Shown here: one piece after another, positions 25,878 through 35,090 of the stretch | How positions within the stretch are numbered: position 1 is the first letter of the stretch | Layout of the letters: each line of letters begins with the position of its first letter | DNA from: Methanobacteriota archaeon | GTDB taxonomy: Archaea > Thermoplasmatota > Poseidoniia > Poseidoniales > Thalassarchaeaceae | DNA length: 42,787 bases | Direction: 5' to 3' | Assembly (NCBI GenBank): GCA_002717835.1 | Contig: PBBV01000023.1 | Location: forward strand, 1 to 42,787 | Notes under the pieces: generated by a model | What the model was told of the DNA's origin: nothing | The model's database searches: none | The model's input: only the letters and a program-made list of their open reading frames with translations | Translations under genes and position numbers: made by a program

Positions 25878-27788
25878 TCAGGACTTACGCATGGTTTGAA
25901 CTAACAATGCCAACAGGATAAAAATTAATATTATCAGGCCATTTTGTAGAGTGATTGAACTCGTCGAGCCGCTTTTTTCATTATCCTGGGGCACACTCCC
26001 GGCATCAAACCCACCAGGCTCTTCTTCTCCGATTGCTTGTGTGTCATCTGGTGCGGAATCATGGCCTAGGATATTGACTGAGAAGGCGGGTATAACGACG
26101 TCATTCCCTCTCAGGGTTGCCTCGCCTAACAGTACTCTGTCATATTCCAAATTGAGGGTCATCGAACCTCCACGATTCAGTACAACAAGCAATTCCTGCT
26201 CTTCAGATATCATTTCATATGCAAGAAGATTGGTATCTGCGTAATAGGTTGAGTAAGTGCCTCTTCGCAAAGCCTCGTTATCGAGTCTAAATTTGCCGAG
26301 TGATGCTGTGAAGTCGTACAGATCCTGTTGCTGCTGAGTCAAATTGAAGTCAAGCATCCTCCGATTATCTGGATCAGCACCCCCGTGCATCCCAAATTCA
26401 TCCCCCATGTAGATCACAGGCGCCCCGGGAGTCGTTAGCAACCACCCAATGGCCTGTTCAATACGGGCATATGCCCAATCCGACGGAATGCCCGGCGTAA
26501 CTTGATCTGCCCATTGATTCCATTGAGTACCATCATTTTCAATCCGGGAGATGAGTCTCGGCGTATCATGGGAGCCAATGTAAGGCGTCATTACCGCTCC
26601 CTGTACATATTGATCCTGGCTTCTGTTGGTCCAGTAGTCGAGATGCATGTAATCCATGTGTTGATTCGAAAATACGTTATCGACAACTGCATGGTATAAT
26701 ACGAAATCGGCCTGCCCATCCAAACCTTCCTGGGACATGTATCTGTTGATTGTAGCATACTGCTCCTGATTATCTTCCAATGAATGACCAGCCCATCCCA
26801 TCGCGGTCTCCCCCTTCAAGTAGAAATCGTTTCCAGTACCCTCGAAGCGTTGTTTTATTGCCGTGGACAATGCAGTTATCGCCTTGTCGTCAACGTGTTT
26901 GACGGCATCGATTCTAAGCCCGTCGAGATCAAACCTCTCTATCCACCAAAGCGCATCTGAAACCATTTGCTCACTGGCTTCCTCGTTGTTCCAATCTATA
27001 TCCGGCATGTAGGTCATGAACAGACAATCAAGCCTCCTTTCTGTCCATTCACACCCACTGGTGCCGCACAAGCAACCCTCATTGAACCATCCAGGATTAT
27101 CCTGGAAGTATACATGATCCTCGTGAACGTGATTGATGATGAAATCTGCCATAACTCGCATTCCTCGCGAATGGGCAGCTTTCACCAATTCATCTAGAGC
27201 CTCCTCCCCTCCGAACCTCGGATCGACTTGCCGTGGTTCGATCGGCCAGTATCCGTGGTATCCAGATACCTGGTGAACTCCGTCCCTAGCCAAGTAGGAA
27301 CCATTGGGATTTGTGTTGAGTGGTGAAAGCCAGATGGCATTTATCCCAAGATTTTCGAAGTAACCAGATTCAATCATCTTGGTTACGCCTTGCAGGTCCC
27401 CTCCAAGCCAGTCGGCCTCATGAGATGATCCACTCGATACTCCGTCATTACTCGTATTTCCATTTACAAACCTATCAACCATAACCATCTGAATAAGTGC
27501 GTCTTCCCAAACGAATTCCGACTGGGCACCTGTCCAGAAAATTGCCAGCTGTTTTTCTCCTTCAGATTGCAAGGTAATTGTGTGTTTACCATCTGGAAGA
27601 GTAGAGAGGTCTAACTCCCATGTTGTACCATTTTGAACGAATTCGTATGATGAATTTGGATTTGTACTGGCAGTTACTATCAATCGCCCATCTTCGATGC
27701 TTTGGGCCATTGGCAAGGTCTCTTCTTCTGCAGAAACTGGCAATATCAATACCAGCATTACTGAGACAATGAACAACGCAGTCCGCAC
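25878..27788 (-). CDS. Secreted, membrane-anchored GH13 alpha-amylase-family glycoside hydrolase
   Basis: N-terminal signal-like MRTALFIVSVMLVLILPVSAEE; GH13 motifs VMADFIINHVHED, GLRIDAVKHVD, KGETAMG, GSHDTPR; C-terminal TM LIILIFILLALLVQTMRKS. Confidence 0.9.
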   Translation of the reverse strand: MRTALFIVSVMLVLILPVSAEEETLPMAQSIEDGRLIVTASTNPNSSYEFVQNGTTWELDLSTLPDGKHTITLQSEGEKQLAIFWTGAQSEFVWEDALIQMVMVDRFVNGNTSNDGVSSGSSHEADWLGGDLQGVTKMIESGYFENLGINAIWLSPLNTNPNGSYLARDGVHQVSGYHGYWPIEPRQVDPRFGGEEALDELVKAAHSRGMRVMADFIINHVHEDHVYFQDNPGWFNEGCLCGTSGCEWTERRLDCLFMTYMPDIDWNNEEASEQMVSDALWWIERFDLDGLRIDAVKHVDDKAITALSTAIKQRFEGTGNDFYLKGETAMGWAGHSLEDNQEQYATINRYMSQEGLDGQADFVLYHAVVDNVFSNQHMDYMHLDYWTNRSQDQYVQGAVMTPYIGSHDTPRLISRIENDGTQWNQWADQVTPGIPSDWAYARIEQAIGWLLTTPGAPVIYMGDEFGMHGGADPDNRRMLDFNLTQQQQDLYDFTASLGKFRLDNEALRRGTYSTYYADTNLLAYEMISEEQELLVVLNRGGSMTLNLEYDRVLLGEATLRGNDVVIPAFSVNILGHDSAPDDTQAIGEEEPGGFDAGSVPQDNEKSGSTSSITLQNGLIILIFILLALLVQTMRKS

Positions 27789-27839
27789 AACAATAACCTC
27801 TGGAATGAATCATGGGGTGCTGTTTAACACGTATACATT

Positions 27840-28373
27840 ATGACTGAAAAGCGAGAGGATTCGACTATGAAAGAATACACAAATAGGTTATCCGTGTCTC
27901 ATTCACTGATTTTTGAGTGTCAACCTGGGGAACTATGGCAATTAATTAGTGAACCGGGCAGCCTGAACAAATCCCACCCTTTTTGCAAATCTAATGACGT
28001 TCTTAAGTGGGAGAAACAAGATCATTCCGACCGCCTCGTGTATCTAAATGGGCTTGACTACACTCGAAAATTTTTGACATGGAATGAAGGGCTCGGATAC
28101 ACGCTATTGATCGGTAGTGCAGGCGGCCCGCAATCTTATGTGGTTTGGGAAATCAACTCCAAAGAGCGGGATAAATCAGAATTAACAATAACGGTTTACC
28201 CATACCTGCTTGCGAATTTACCATTACTCATAGCATACATTCCTCATATATTTTGGGTCAGGCCGCGACTAAAAAAATATCTTAATTCAGTTCTTGCTGG
28301 ATACCAATTCCACTTGGAAAACGGGGAAGAGGTACCCCGCAATCATTTTGGGAAACATCCGTGGTTCTCTTAA
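27840..28373 (+). CDS. SRPBCC/START-like protein, function unknown
   Basis: Fold-like pattern: HSLIFECQPGELWQLISEPGSLNKSHPFCKSNDVLKWE ... LKKYLNSVLAGYQFHLENGE. Confidence 0.55.
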   Translation: MTEKREDSTMKEYTNRLSVSHSLIFECQPGELWQLISEPGSLNKSHPFCKSNDVLKWEKQDHSDRLVYLNGLDYTRKFLTWNEGLGYTLLIGSAGGPQSYVVWEINSKERDKSELTITVYPYLLANLPLLIAYIPHIFWVRPRLKKYLNSVLAGYQFHLENGEEVPRNHFGKHPWFS

Positions 28374-28449
28374 ATTGAAAACCACGCATAGAATCGGGTT
28401 GGAATAAGAGTATACAGAGCATTAAATTTACAATGCCATTCAGTACAAC

Positions 28450-29163
28450 ATGGAAAGGATTGACAGCCTACCCCTCTTTTTACTAGGCCCAGATTTTTTC
28501 CCTGGTTTCGATGGGAGCCTGAGAGTCTTCGAACCAAGATACAAGCAGATGATGAATGATTGCATACTCGACTCAAAACCATTCGGTTACATAGCAGCTG
28601 AACCGAAAGCAGGGGAGTTGAATGGCTGGAGCCAGCCAGCGAAAATGGGTGTGCTGTGCACTGTTTCTGATTACGAGGAATCAGGTTCTAATCTCATAAT
28701 AGAGATAACCTCGGAATCTGTTTTCGAGATTGAAGATGTCATCCAACCCGTATTGCCCAACATCATGGACATGGAGCGATACCCCGGTGTAGAGGAATTA
28801 ATGGAAGAGGCTGGGAATCCGGTTGATGGCAAGTTGTACATCAGGGCGAATGTGGTCACACTCAGTCCCCTCGAGCAGGATAACTCCGAAAAAGAGTATC
28901 GCGAATTCATAGAAACGCTATCTCCTCTCCAAACCATATTGGAGATGAGCTGCATGTACAAGGGGCACATCCTCAATTTTGAGTATGATTCGCAATCCGA
29001 AGACCCCAGGCGACAATCTGATTTGATCTGGAAGATTTGTTCTGCTCTCTGCTATGACGTCGAATTGCAACAAAGAATGTTGTCCCAGAAATCGACATCC
29101 TCATTGATGCAGATTTGCATTGAGTGTGCCAATGAAGTGGCCTCCAAGATGGGCGGAGAATGA
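28450..29163 (+). CDS. Stand-alone LON substrate-binding (Lon N-terminal) domain protein
   Basis: SLPLFLLGPDFFPGFDGSLRVFEPRYKQMMNDCILDSKPFGYIAAEP is typical of the LON domain; no AAA+ or protease domain follows. Confidence 0.75.
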   Translation: MERIDSLPLFLLGPDFFPGFDGSLRVFEPRYKQMMNDCILDSKPFGYIAAEPKAGELNGWSQPAKMGVLCTVSDYEESGSNLIIEITSESVFEIEDVIQPVLPNIMDMERYPGVEELMEEAGNPVDGKLYIRANVVTLSPLEQDNSEKEYREFIETLSPLQTILEMSCMYKGHILNFEYDSQSEDPRRQSDLIWKICSALCYDVELQQRMLSQKSTSSLMQICIECANEVASKMGGE

Positions 29164-29299
29164 TGTGAGATACTACAAAAGCCTCTCCTGCCCCTTTGTC
29201 CAGCGTAAAATTCCTAAATTCAACCTGATTCATGGTGAATCTACATATTCTCCGGCTGATTGATGCTGCGTTATATCATACCCATTATTGATATTGAAT

Positions 29300-31405
29300 A
29301 TGCCCCAGCACCTGTTCATGGATTTAGTGCTGATAGGCTCTTTCATCCTATTCATGTCCGCATTCGCAGGAGTCGGCCTAGCTAGTATGTGGGTAAAAGA
29401 AGACACGACTGATGACTACCTTGTAGCTGGACGCGGAATGAGTCCGGCCTTAGCAGCATTGTCAGCAGTGAGTACCTGGAATTCCGGGTACATGTTCATC
29501 GGTTACATCGGATTTACTTTCACCATGGGCTATTCCATCATATGGATTGGGTTAGGCAGCATGTTGGGACAGGTTGTTGCATGGGCGTGGTTGTACAAAT
29601 TTATCCAACAGTCAGCAAATGAACGGGGGGTACGGTCCCTCTCTTCGTTGGTGTCTGACGTAACAGGCTCGCCTGAAGCAAAACTCGCTGCCATACTTTC
29701 TGTGCTCTTTCTATCCGTCTATGCCGCAGCCCAACTTACAAGCGGAGGAAAGGCCCTCTTTGTGATGCTTGGTTGGTCAGAGGTTTTTGGTATATTGATC
29801 GGTTTTGTCTTGGTCGTAGCATATTGCTACGCAGGTGGAATTAGGGCTTCTATCTGGACGGATGCCGCTCAATCTAGTGTGATGATAGTTGGCTCAAGTT
29901 TGCTCTGTTATGTGGCTCTCCAAGAAGTTGGGGGATTTTCTGGATTACACGGTGGATTGGTTGCTGAAAATGCGAACCTAACAAGCCTCGTCCCCGCGGA
30001 TCTCAAATTTGGCGTAAGTCTGTGGATTTTCGCATTCTTTTTAGGGGGATTAAGCGTAGCCGGCCAACCTCAGGTCGTCAGTCGAGTCATGACGTTGGGT
30101 AGTGACCAAGATAGAAAGACAGCCATGCTCTGGTTCTTTGTTTGGCAGACTCCATTTCTTCTGATAATGACCTTAATCGGATTTGCCAGCAGGGTTGTCT
30201 TTGGTGGTTCTGAATTTGATCCGGAACTAGGTCTGCCCATGCTGGCTATGGAAACTCTAGGGCCCATTTGGGTTGGCCTAATTCTGGCTTCCATATTCGC
30301 CGCCACTATGTCGACAGCGGACAGCCAAGTTCTGGCCTGTACCGCAGCATTTACTGATGATGTGGTCCCTAGCATAAGTCAGGATCACAAGAAGACCAAG
30401 ATTGTGACACTGGTTATCGCTGCGTTCGCGACAACAATTTCGATATTTGGTTTGTACGTACCCGGCGGCGATTCCGTTTTTTTGTTGGTGGTACTCGCAG
30501 TCTACGGCCTAGGATCGATTTTCGTCCCGATATTGGTCATAAGATGGGCGGGATACAAACCAGATACGATACACACTATGGCGATGATGCTAGCTGCACT
30601 ATTCTCAGTTTTGTTGTGGTCAATCAGCGGTTTTGGAGAGGATATTTTCCCCTCTGTTCCGGGTATGGGCGCCGCTTTCATCACTCACATTGTGATGAAT
30701 CAATTACGTAGCTCAGATATCTCCCCCCTTGGCCGATATAAATTACCTGAATCCAGGACCCTTGCCATCATTGGAATGGTGATTCTAGCGCCACTTACCG
30801 CAGTAGAGGCTACATATGTTATCTCTGGGCCAGACTCGTTGGAATCAAACGGGGGCCCATCCAGTGATTGGCTAGTAGACGCCAACTTTGGGAGTGAGCA
30901 ATTATCGGATGGAAACGAGTACGTAAGTGACGGCGATACCATAGCGATAGACATGCATACCGATTCAGTAGCGGGAATCGATACTCTGAATGTGGTAGGG
31001 GTCAGAGTCACCCTGCAATATTCTGAGGATGAGTCCAGCACAGGATTTGGATGCGGACTCCCCGGAGCCTCAGATCCAGATCCAGATACAATAAGCGGGA
31101 CAATTTCTAATTCCGAGATCAACGAAACATCCAGTGGACAAAACTCAGGCGCAGGGGTTTCATCTCATATCGTCGAAGTTGAATGGTTCAACGAATCTCT
31201 AATCGGGAACGTCAGTGGCATGTCAAAGTCAGATATCATCAAAGGGCTTGAGGGGGGCGACACTGGGTTTGGTGCATATGTTTTGGAAATAAGCGTCACG
31301 GCAGAGAGAGGTGGCTCCCCAGGATGCACCCACTCGGATAATGGCGAGGATGTAGGGTATCTCGTCGAACTCGTCACACTGGAATATACTATTGAAAAAG
31401 CATAG
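29300..31405 (+). CDS. Sodium:solute symporter (SSS family) with C-terminal soluble extension
   Basis: DDYLVAGRGMSPALAALSAVSTWNSGYMFIGYIGFTFTMGYSIIW and multiple TM helices. From about 30820 onward, about 190 aa of non-hydrophobic, beta-rich-looking sequence. Confidence 0.85.
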   Translation: MPQHLFMDLVLIGSFILFMSAFAGVGLASMWVKEDTTDDYLVAGRGMSPALAALSAVSTWNSGYMFIGYIGFTFTMGYSIIWIGLGSMLGQVVAWAWLYKFIQQSANERGVRSLSSLVSDVTGSPEAKLAAILSVLFLSVYAAAQLTSGGKALFVMLGWSEVFGILIGFVLVVAYCYAGGIRASIWTDAAQSSVMIVGSSLLCYVALQEVGGFSGLHGGLVAENANLTSLVPADLKFGVSLWIFAFFLGGLSVAGQPQVVSRVMTLGSDQDRKTAMLWFFVWQTPFLLIMTLIGFASRVVFGGSEFDPELGLPMLAMETLGPIWVGLILASIFAATMSTADSQVLACTAAFTDDVVPSISQDHKKTKIVTLVIAAFATTISIFGLYVPGGDSVFLLVVLAVYGLGSIFVPILVIRWAGYKPDTIHTMAMMLAALFSVLLWSISGFGEDIFPSVPGMGAAFITHIVMNQLRSSDISPLGRYKLPESRTLAIIGMVILAPLTAVEATYVISGPDSLESNGGPSSDWLVDANFGSEQLSDGNEYVSDGDTIAIDMHTDSVAGIDTLNVVGVRVTLQYSEDESSTGFGCGLPGASDPDPDTISGTISNSEINETSSGQNSGAGVSSHIVEVEWFNESLIGNVSGMSKSDIIKGLEGGDTGFGAYVLEISVTAERGGSPGCTHSDNGEDVGYLVELVTLEYTIEKA

Positions 31406-31435
31406 ACAAAAGAATATCAATTCAGTAAATCAGAC

Positions 31436-32377
31436 TCAAGGTCTGAGGAATCTGAGCCTAGGCACTAGTGCAGGGGTGGCGGCTCTGTATTGCTGATAAT
31501 CTGGATCGTTCCCCCATTTTTCCGTGGCACGCTCGTCGAGAATTGGTATTCCGCTGATCTTTGTTAGTAGCAGGAACACGAATACAGGTGAGATCCATGC
31601 CACCATCTCCAATCCATCAAAGCAGGATACACCGAAGAATGCAATACCCGTCCAGAGAAGAATCTCCCCCAGGTAGTTGGGGTGACGTACGTGCGCCCAA
31701 AGTCCCTCATTGATCCAACCTCCTTGATTTTCGGAATTGGAATTAAACACGGTCTTCTGTCCATCAGCCACTACCTCGATTACGAATCCAAGAATCCACA
31801 ACATCAATCCTATTCCATCCCAGATGGAAAAATCAGGGGCAGAACCAGATTGGCTATTGATCACTATTACCACGCTCATTGTGATGAAGACCCAGAGGCC
31901 TTGTAGGGTCCACGGAATTATGAATCGTATTGGTGAGGTCTTCAATCGATCAAAACGTCCGTCCTTGCCAGTTCGATGAATCCTCAAAAAAAGGAAAGCT
32001 GAGAGCCGGAAAGCCCAGATTACAACCAGTGCGCTGACAATCCACTCTCTAGTGCCCGGGGGCTCTGACTGGGATCCTGCCCACAGGCTGAATCCGACAA
32101 TGGCTAGATAAGTAGCCCCTCCAGTCAAGTCGAAGAACCTCTCTGTTTGCCCGATCGATGCAGGCACCCAAGCGGACCATTGAATGCCTAGAGCAATTAT
32201 CGCACAGAGAATTACCGCCGAGAAGCCACCGATATCAACCGAATTGATTCCAATGGCACTAGCTACCAGTGAGGTAATGATGACGACGCTAGTCACAACA
32301 ATTAGCCCACGAAGCATATCATTGGAGGATTCCATGGTCATCGGGCCTCTTACCAGTTCATAAGTCACTTTGCTCAT
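31436..32377 (-). CDS. DUF1295 / steroid 5-alpha-reductase-like membrane protein
   Basis: GKDGRFDRLKTSPIRFIIPWTLQGLWVFITM; GLWAHVRHPNYLGEILLWTGIAFFG. Confidence 0.82.
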   Translation of the reverse strand: MSKVTYELVRGPMTMESSNDMLRGLIVVTSVVIITSLVASAIGINSVDIGGFSAVILCAIIALGIQWSAWVPASIGQTERFFDLTGGATYLAIVGFSLWAGSQSEPPGTREWIVSALVVIWAFRLSAFLFLRIHRTGKDGRFDRLKTSPIRFIIPWTLQGLWVFITMSVVIVINSQSGSAPDFSIWDGIGLMLWILGFVIEVVADGQKTVFNSNSENQGGWINEGLWAHVRHPNYLGEILLWTGIAFFGVSCFDGLEMVAWISPVFVFLLLTKISGIPILDERATEKWGNDPDYQQYRAATPALVPRLRFLRP

Positions 32378-32482
32378 CCTTCTTTGTCAATTTGCAAATG
32401 AAGTGCTTTTTTCAAGCACCGTCGTGATTTCAACATTAATCACATGTCCTATTTCATAAAGCAAGGTCTTCAGTATACCATT

Positions 32483-32647
32483 ATGAAGCCCATCGGCGAA
32501 ATAGAAGAACAATTGGCAAATAAGACTGAATCAACCTTAGGATTCAGGCCATCCTCCAAAATTAAGAGAGGGCCAGTTGGAATTTTAATCAGCATAGTTT
32601 GCATCGTGATTGTGTTCGGTGAGTTGAATCGGGCTGGTGTGTTGTAG
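32483..32647 (+). CDS. Small single-TM hypothetical protein
   Basis: MKPIGEIEEQLANKTESTLGFRPSSKIKRGPVGILISIVCIVIVFGELNRAGVL; plausible TM but short. Confidence 0.35.
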   Translation: MKPIGEIEEQLANKTESTLGFRPSSKIKRGPVGILISIVCIVIVFGELNRAGVL

Positions 32648-32876
32648 TAATCTTGCAAGCAAATTATTTTTCTGATATCATATGCCATTGTCTGATTTGC
32701 CACCATTATCGAAGACTCCCCCTATGTGATTAATGGGATTGATTCCAACCAGATTTTCATGCCCCAATCTTCTGTTTGGTTCCCAACGCTTGTCGGAGAA
32801 TTACTCGCCCCATTTTTTGATCTTCGAAGGCAGACGGCCGCAAATATATATCAACTGATAATCCGATAGTTAGAAC

Positions 32877-33740
32877 ATGAACAATGTGCCTGCATACACC
32901 ATTCCCAATTTCAACAACAATCCTGCTAATATCGCGATTTGGGCTCAAGCATCATTTTTCATCTACATGTGCGTCTCTTCTTTTTATGACCTTGACACAT
33001 TGGCACTATCCTCCGATCCTGACTACGCATTTTCAGCCATCACAGGTATCGGGGCCGTAGTGCTTCTTTTTCAAGTCAGATATAATCGATTGATAGCTCT
33101 TCTAATTGTCCCATTGTTGGCTGTATTTGAGGATCCATTCTTCCTTATTTTTGGTCTTGTTTGGTTTGGCCCACTCATATTTTTGCCAGCAATGGCATAT
33201 GATGAGTTCGAACAGCGACCCCTGTTCGGTGTCTGGACTAAAAAGGGATGGGGGACGGTGTTGTTGTCTTTGTTCCTCTTGTTCAATATTGTTAATACAG
33301 ATATCCCAGACATCGCAACCGAAGATAGGATTGTCGAGGATTATGACTCTGATTATGACGGCATAGATGGCGTTGTTGCCGACTGTGAGGCAGCCTCAGA
33401 TTGCTCATTCTTGGAAGCGGAGGGAGATGAAACGGAGGTAACCACCGCTTGGGAAGTAGGTTCAATGGAGAAGAACTTGGCGTACATTGGCCTAGCCATA
33501 TTGCCATTATCCATAATCGCTCTAATTGGGAGAGCATCCGGATCGTTGGAAATAGGGAGTCTAACACCCACTCTTGCAGGAGTAGGGTTGGTCGGATTTT
33601 TCTGGATAGACACCATCCTCTGGAACATGGTTACCCATGCGGGAATCAATCTAGAGGACTTATTCCTTCTGCCGGTGTCGGGTGTGATCTTGATGAGCAT
33701 TCATGGACTCTACACACTTCCTCTGTCGGATAGTCAGTAA
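32877..33740 (+). CDS. Multi-pass membrane protein with acidic DxDxDxDG-containing loop
   Basis: Hydrophobic helices flank an acidic loop VEDYDSDYDGIDGVVADCEAASDCSFLEAEGDETE. TATA-like AAATATATA lies about 33 nt upstream of the ATG. Confidence 0.65.
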   Translation: MNNVPAYTIPNFNNNPANIAIWAQASFFIYMCVSSFYDLDTLALSSDPDYAFSAITGIGAVVLLFQVRYNRLIALLIVPLLAVFEDPFFLIFGLVWFGPLIFLPAMAYDEFEQRPLFGVWTKKGWGTVLLSLFLLFNIVNTDIPDIATEDRIVEDYDSDYDGIDGVVADCEAASDCSFLEAEGDETEVTTAWEVGSMEKNLAYIGLAILPLSIIALIGRASGSLEIGSLTPTLAGVGLVGFFWIDTILWNMVTHAGINLEDLFLLPVSGVILMSIHGLYTLPLSDSQ

Positions 33741-33833
33741 TCAGCACCAATGTATCTTGGCACAAGGTCCCGATGATGACGAATGACTTGGCTCACAGTT
33801 TTCAAGAAGGTTAGTATTAGTTCCTACGGACAT

Positions 33834-33903
33834 GTAGCTTCAATCAAATTATCGATGAACGATTCGATTCTGAAGCTACCCCCCCTTCCAATATGATCGG
33901 GGG
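33834..33903. terminator. Two inverted repeats between convergent genes, possible bidirectional terminator
   Basis: GTAGCTTCA (33834-33842) / TGAAGCTAC (33871-33879), followed by CCCCCC (33879-33884) / GGGGGG (33898-33903). Confidence 0.4.
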
Positions 33904-33924
33904 AATGATAACTCCTCATGTACC

Positions 33925-34464
33925 CTAACCGTACCATAAACCTACAAAATAAGCAATGAAATAAACAAACGAAGAGAACGATATTGCATATAGAACTCCA
34001 CATAATCCCTTCCAATCTTCCTTCATTAACCTACCATAAGCGAACATCAATAGGATAATCTGGAAAATGAAAAACAAAACGCGTGGTGTATCATATCCGG
34101 GAGGATCAGGGGGGCATCCACTCGAACCAGGAAAACCAAAGCTGAGACATCCATTTCGGCTTTGGTTGATATATTCCCATAATGTAATCGGCAGAGAACT
34201 GAAAGAACACAGGAAAAAGAGATTGTAGAATTCTCGACCGAACTTAACAATGGCTACAAATGCACTGATTAAAACGAAGGGAAATAACAACATAAACAGT
34301 GTAAAAAGTGGAGCGTAGATATCATCATTCGACTCTCCCTGGACCAGTATTAGGAAAATAGTTGCTACTGGCAGAAATGAAGATAATCCGCTTAAAATTA
34401 GGTATCTCTTGTATTCAATACGAACGAGAAACGGAGTGCCTTCAGCTATTACCGCCTCATTCAT
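33925..34464 (-). CDS. Hypothetical multi-pass membrane protein
   Basis: ATG-start ORF with several hydrophobic segments and a Cys/Pro-rich loop (NGCLSFGFPGSSGCPPDPPGYD). Confidence 0.5.
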   Translation of the reverse strand: MNEAVIAEGTPFLVRIEYKRYLILSGLSSFLPVATIFLILVQGESNDDIYAPLFTLFMLLFPFVLISAFVAIVKFGREFYNLFFLCSFSSLPITLWEYINQSRNGCLSFGFPGSSGCPPDPPGYDTPRVLFFIFQIILLMFAYGRLMKEDWKGLCGVLYAISFSSFVYFIAYFVGLWYG

Positions 34465-34639
34465 GATAGCACTAGGCCTCCAGCTGTATATACGTATATT
34501 TGGGCAGACAATTTGACCGGTTCGTCATACTCCTTTTCACCACTCGTCATCTGACGTATATTGTCTGCAACGTATCCCGATATTCCTGCTGTTAAATTCA
34601 CCCGTACCATGAAGTGCCCCCCCAAGTTGTCATGTAGAC

Positions 34640-35020
34640 ATGGAACACACTCTGGCCATGCAAATAGTCGGCGGCGTTGCGCTGTTTATAGGATTGAGAA
34701 TGAACATCGATCCCGTGGGATTCAACAAAACCATCTTCGGGGACATTGAAGCTATCGAAAGTGGGGAATCGTCTGCCATGAGGATGGCGATTGGAGGAGG
34801 TTTGTTGGCCCTCGCGATAATCAACATCTACTGCAGTTTCAATATCGAGGATTCATCTGCCGGCGGAGCCGTTCTGACAGGTACTGCCTTGGGTTTGACA
34901 GCCTTGCTTGCCACAGTAGCCATCCCAAAGTTCAGAGGCTACACGGATAGTATCCCGACTCTTCCGATGGTTGTGCTTCCCACAATGATTGCTATTTGTC
35001 TATACTCGGCTATAGTCTAA
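34640..35020 (+). CDS. Small multi-pass membrane protein, function unknown
   Basis: Four hydrophobic segments in 126 aa (MQIVGGVALFIGL; MAIGGGLLALAIINIYC; VLTGTALGLTALLATVAI; MVVLPTMIAICLYSAIV). Confidence 0.6.
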   Translation: MEHTLAMQIVGGVALFIGLRMNIDPVGFNKTIFGDIEAIESGESSAMRMAIGGGLLALAIINIYCSFNIEDSSAGGAVLTGTALGLTALLATVAIPKFRGYTDSIPTLPMVVLPTMIAICLYSAIV

Positions 35021-35090
35021 TCACGCCCTTCAAAAAAATGCACAACTTCAATTGAACGGCTGTCCTGTGGGTATCGTGGCTCTGAAAAAT

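Noticed and set aside
33824-34015. 63-aa minus ORF
   Set aside because: Overlaps the hairpins and the 3' end of the 179-aa membrane protein gene; no recognisable protein features.
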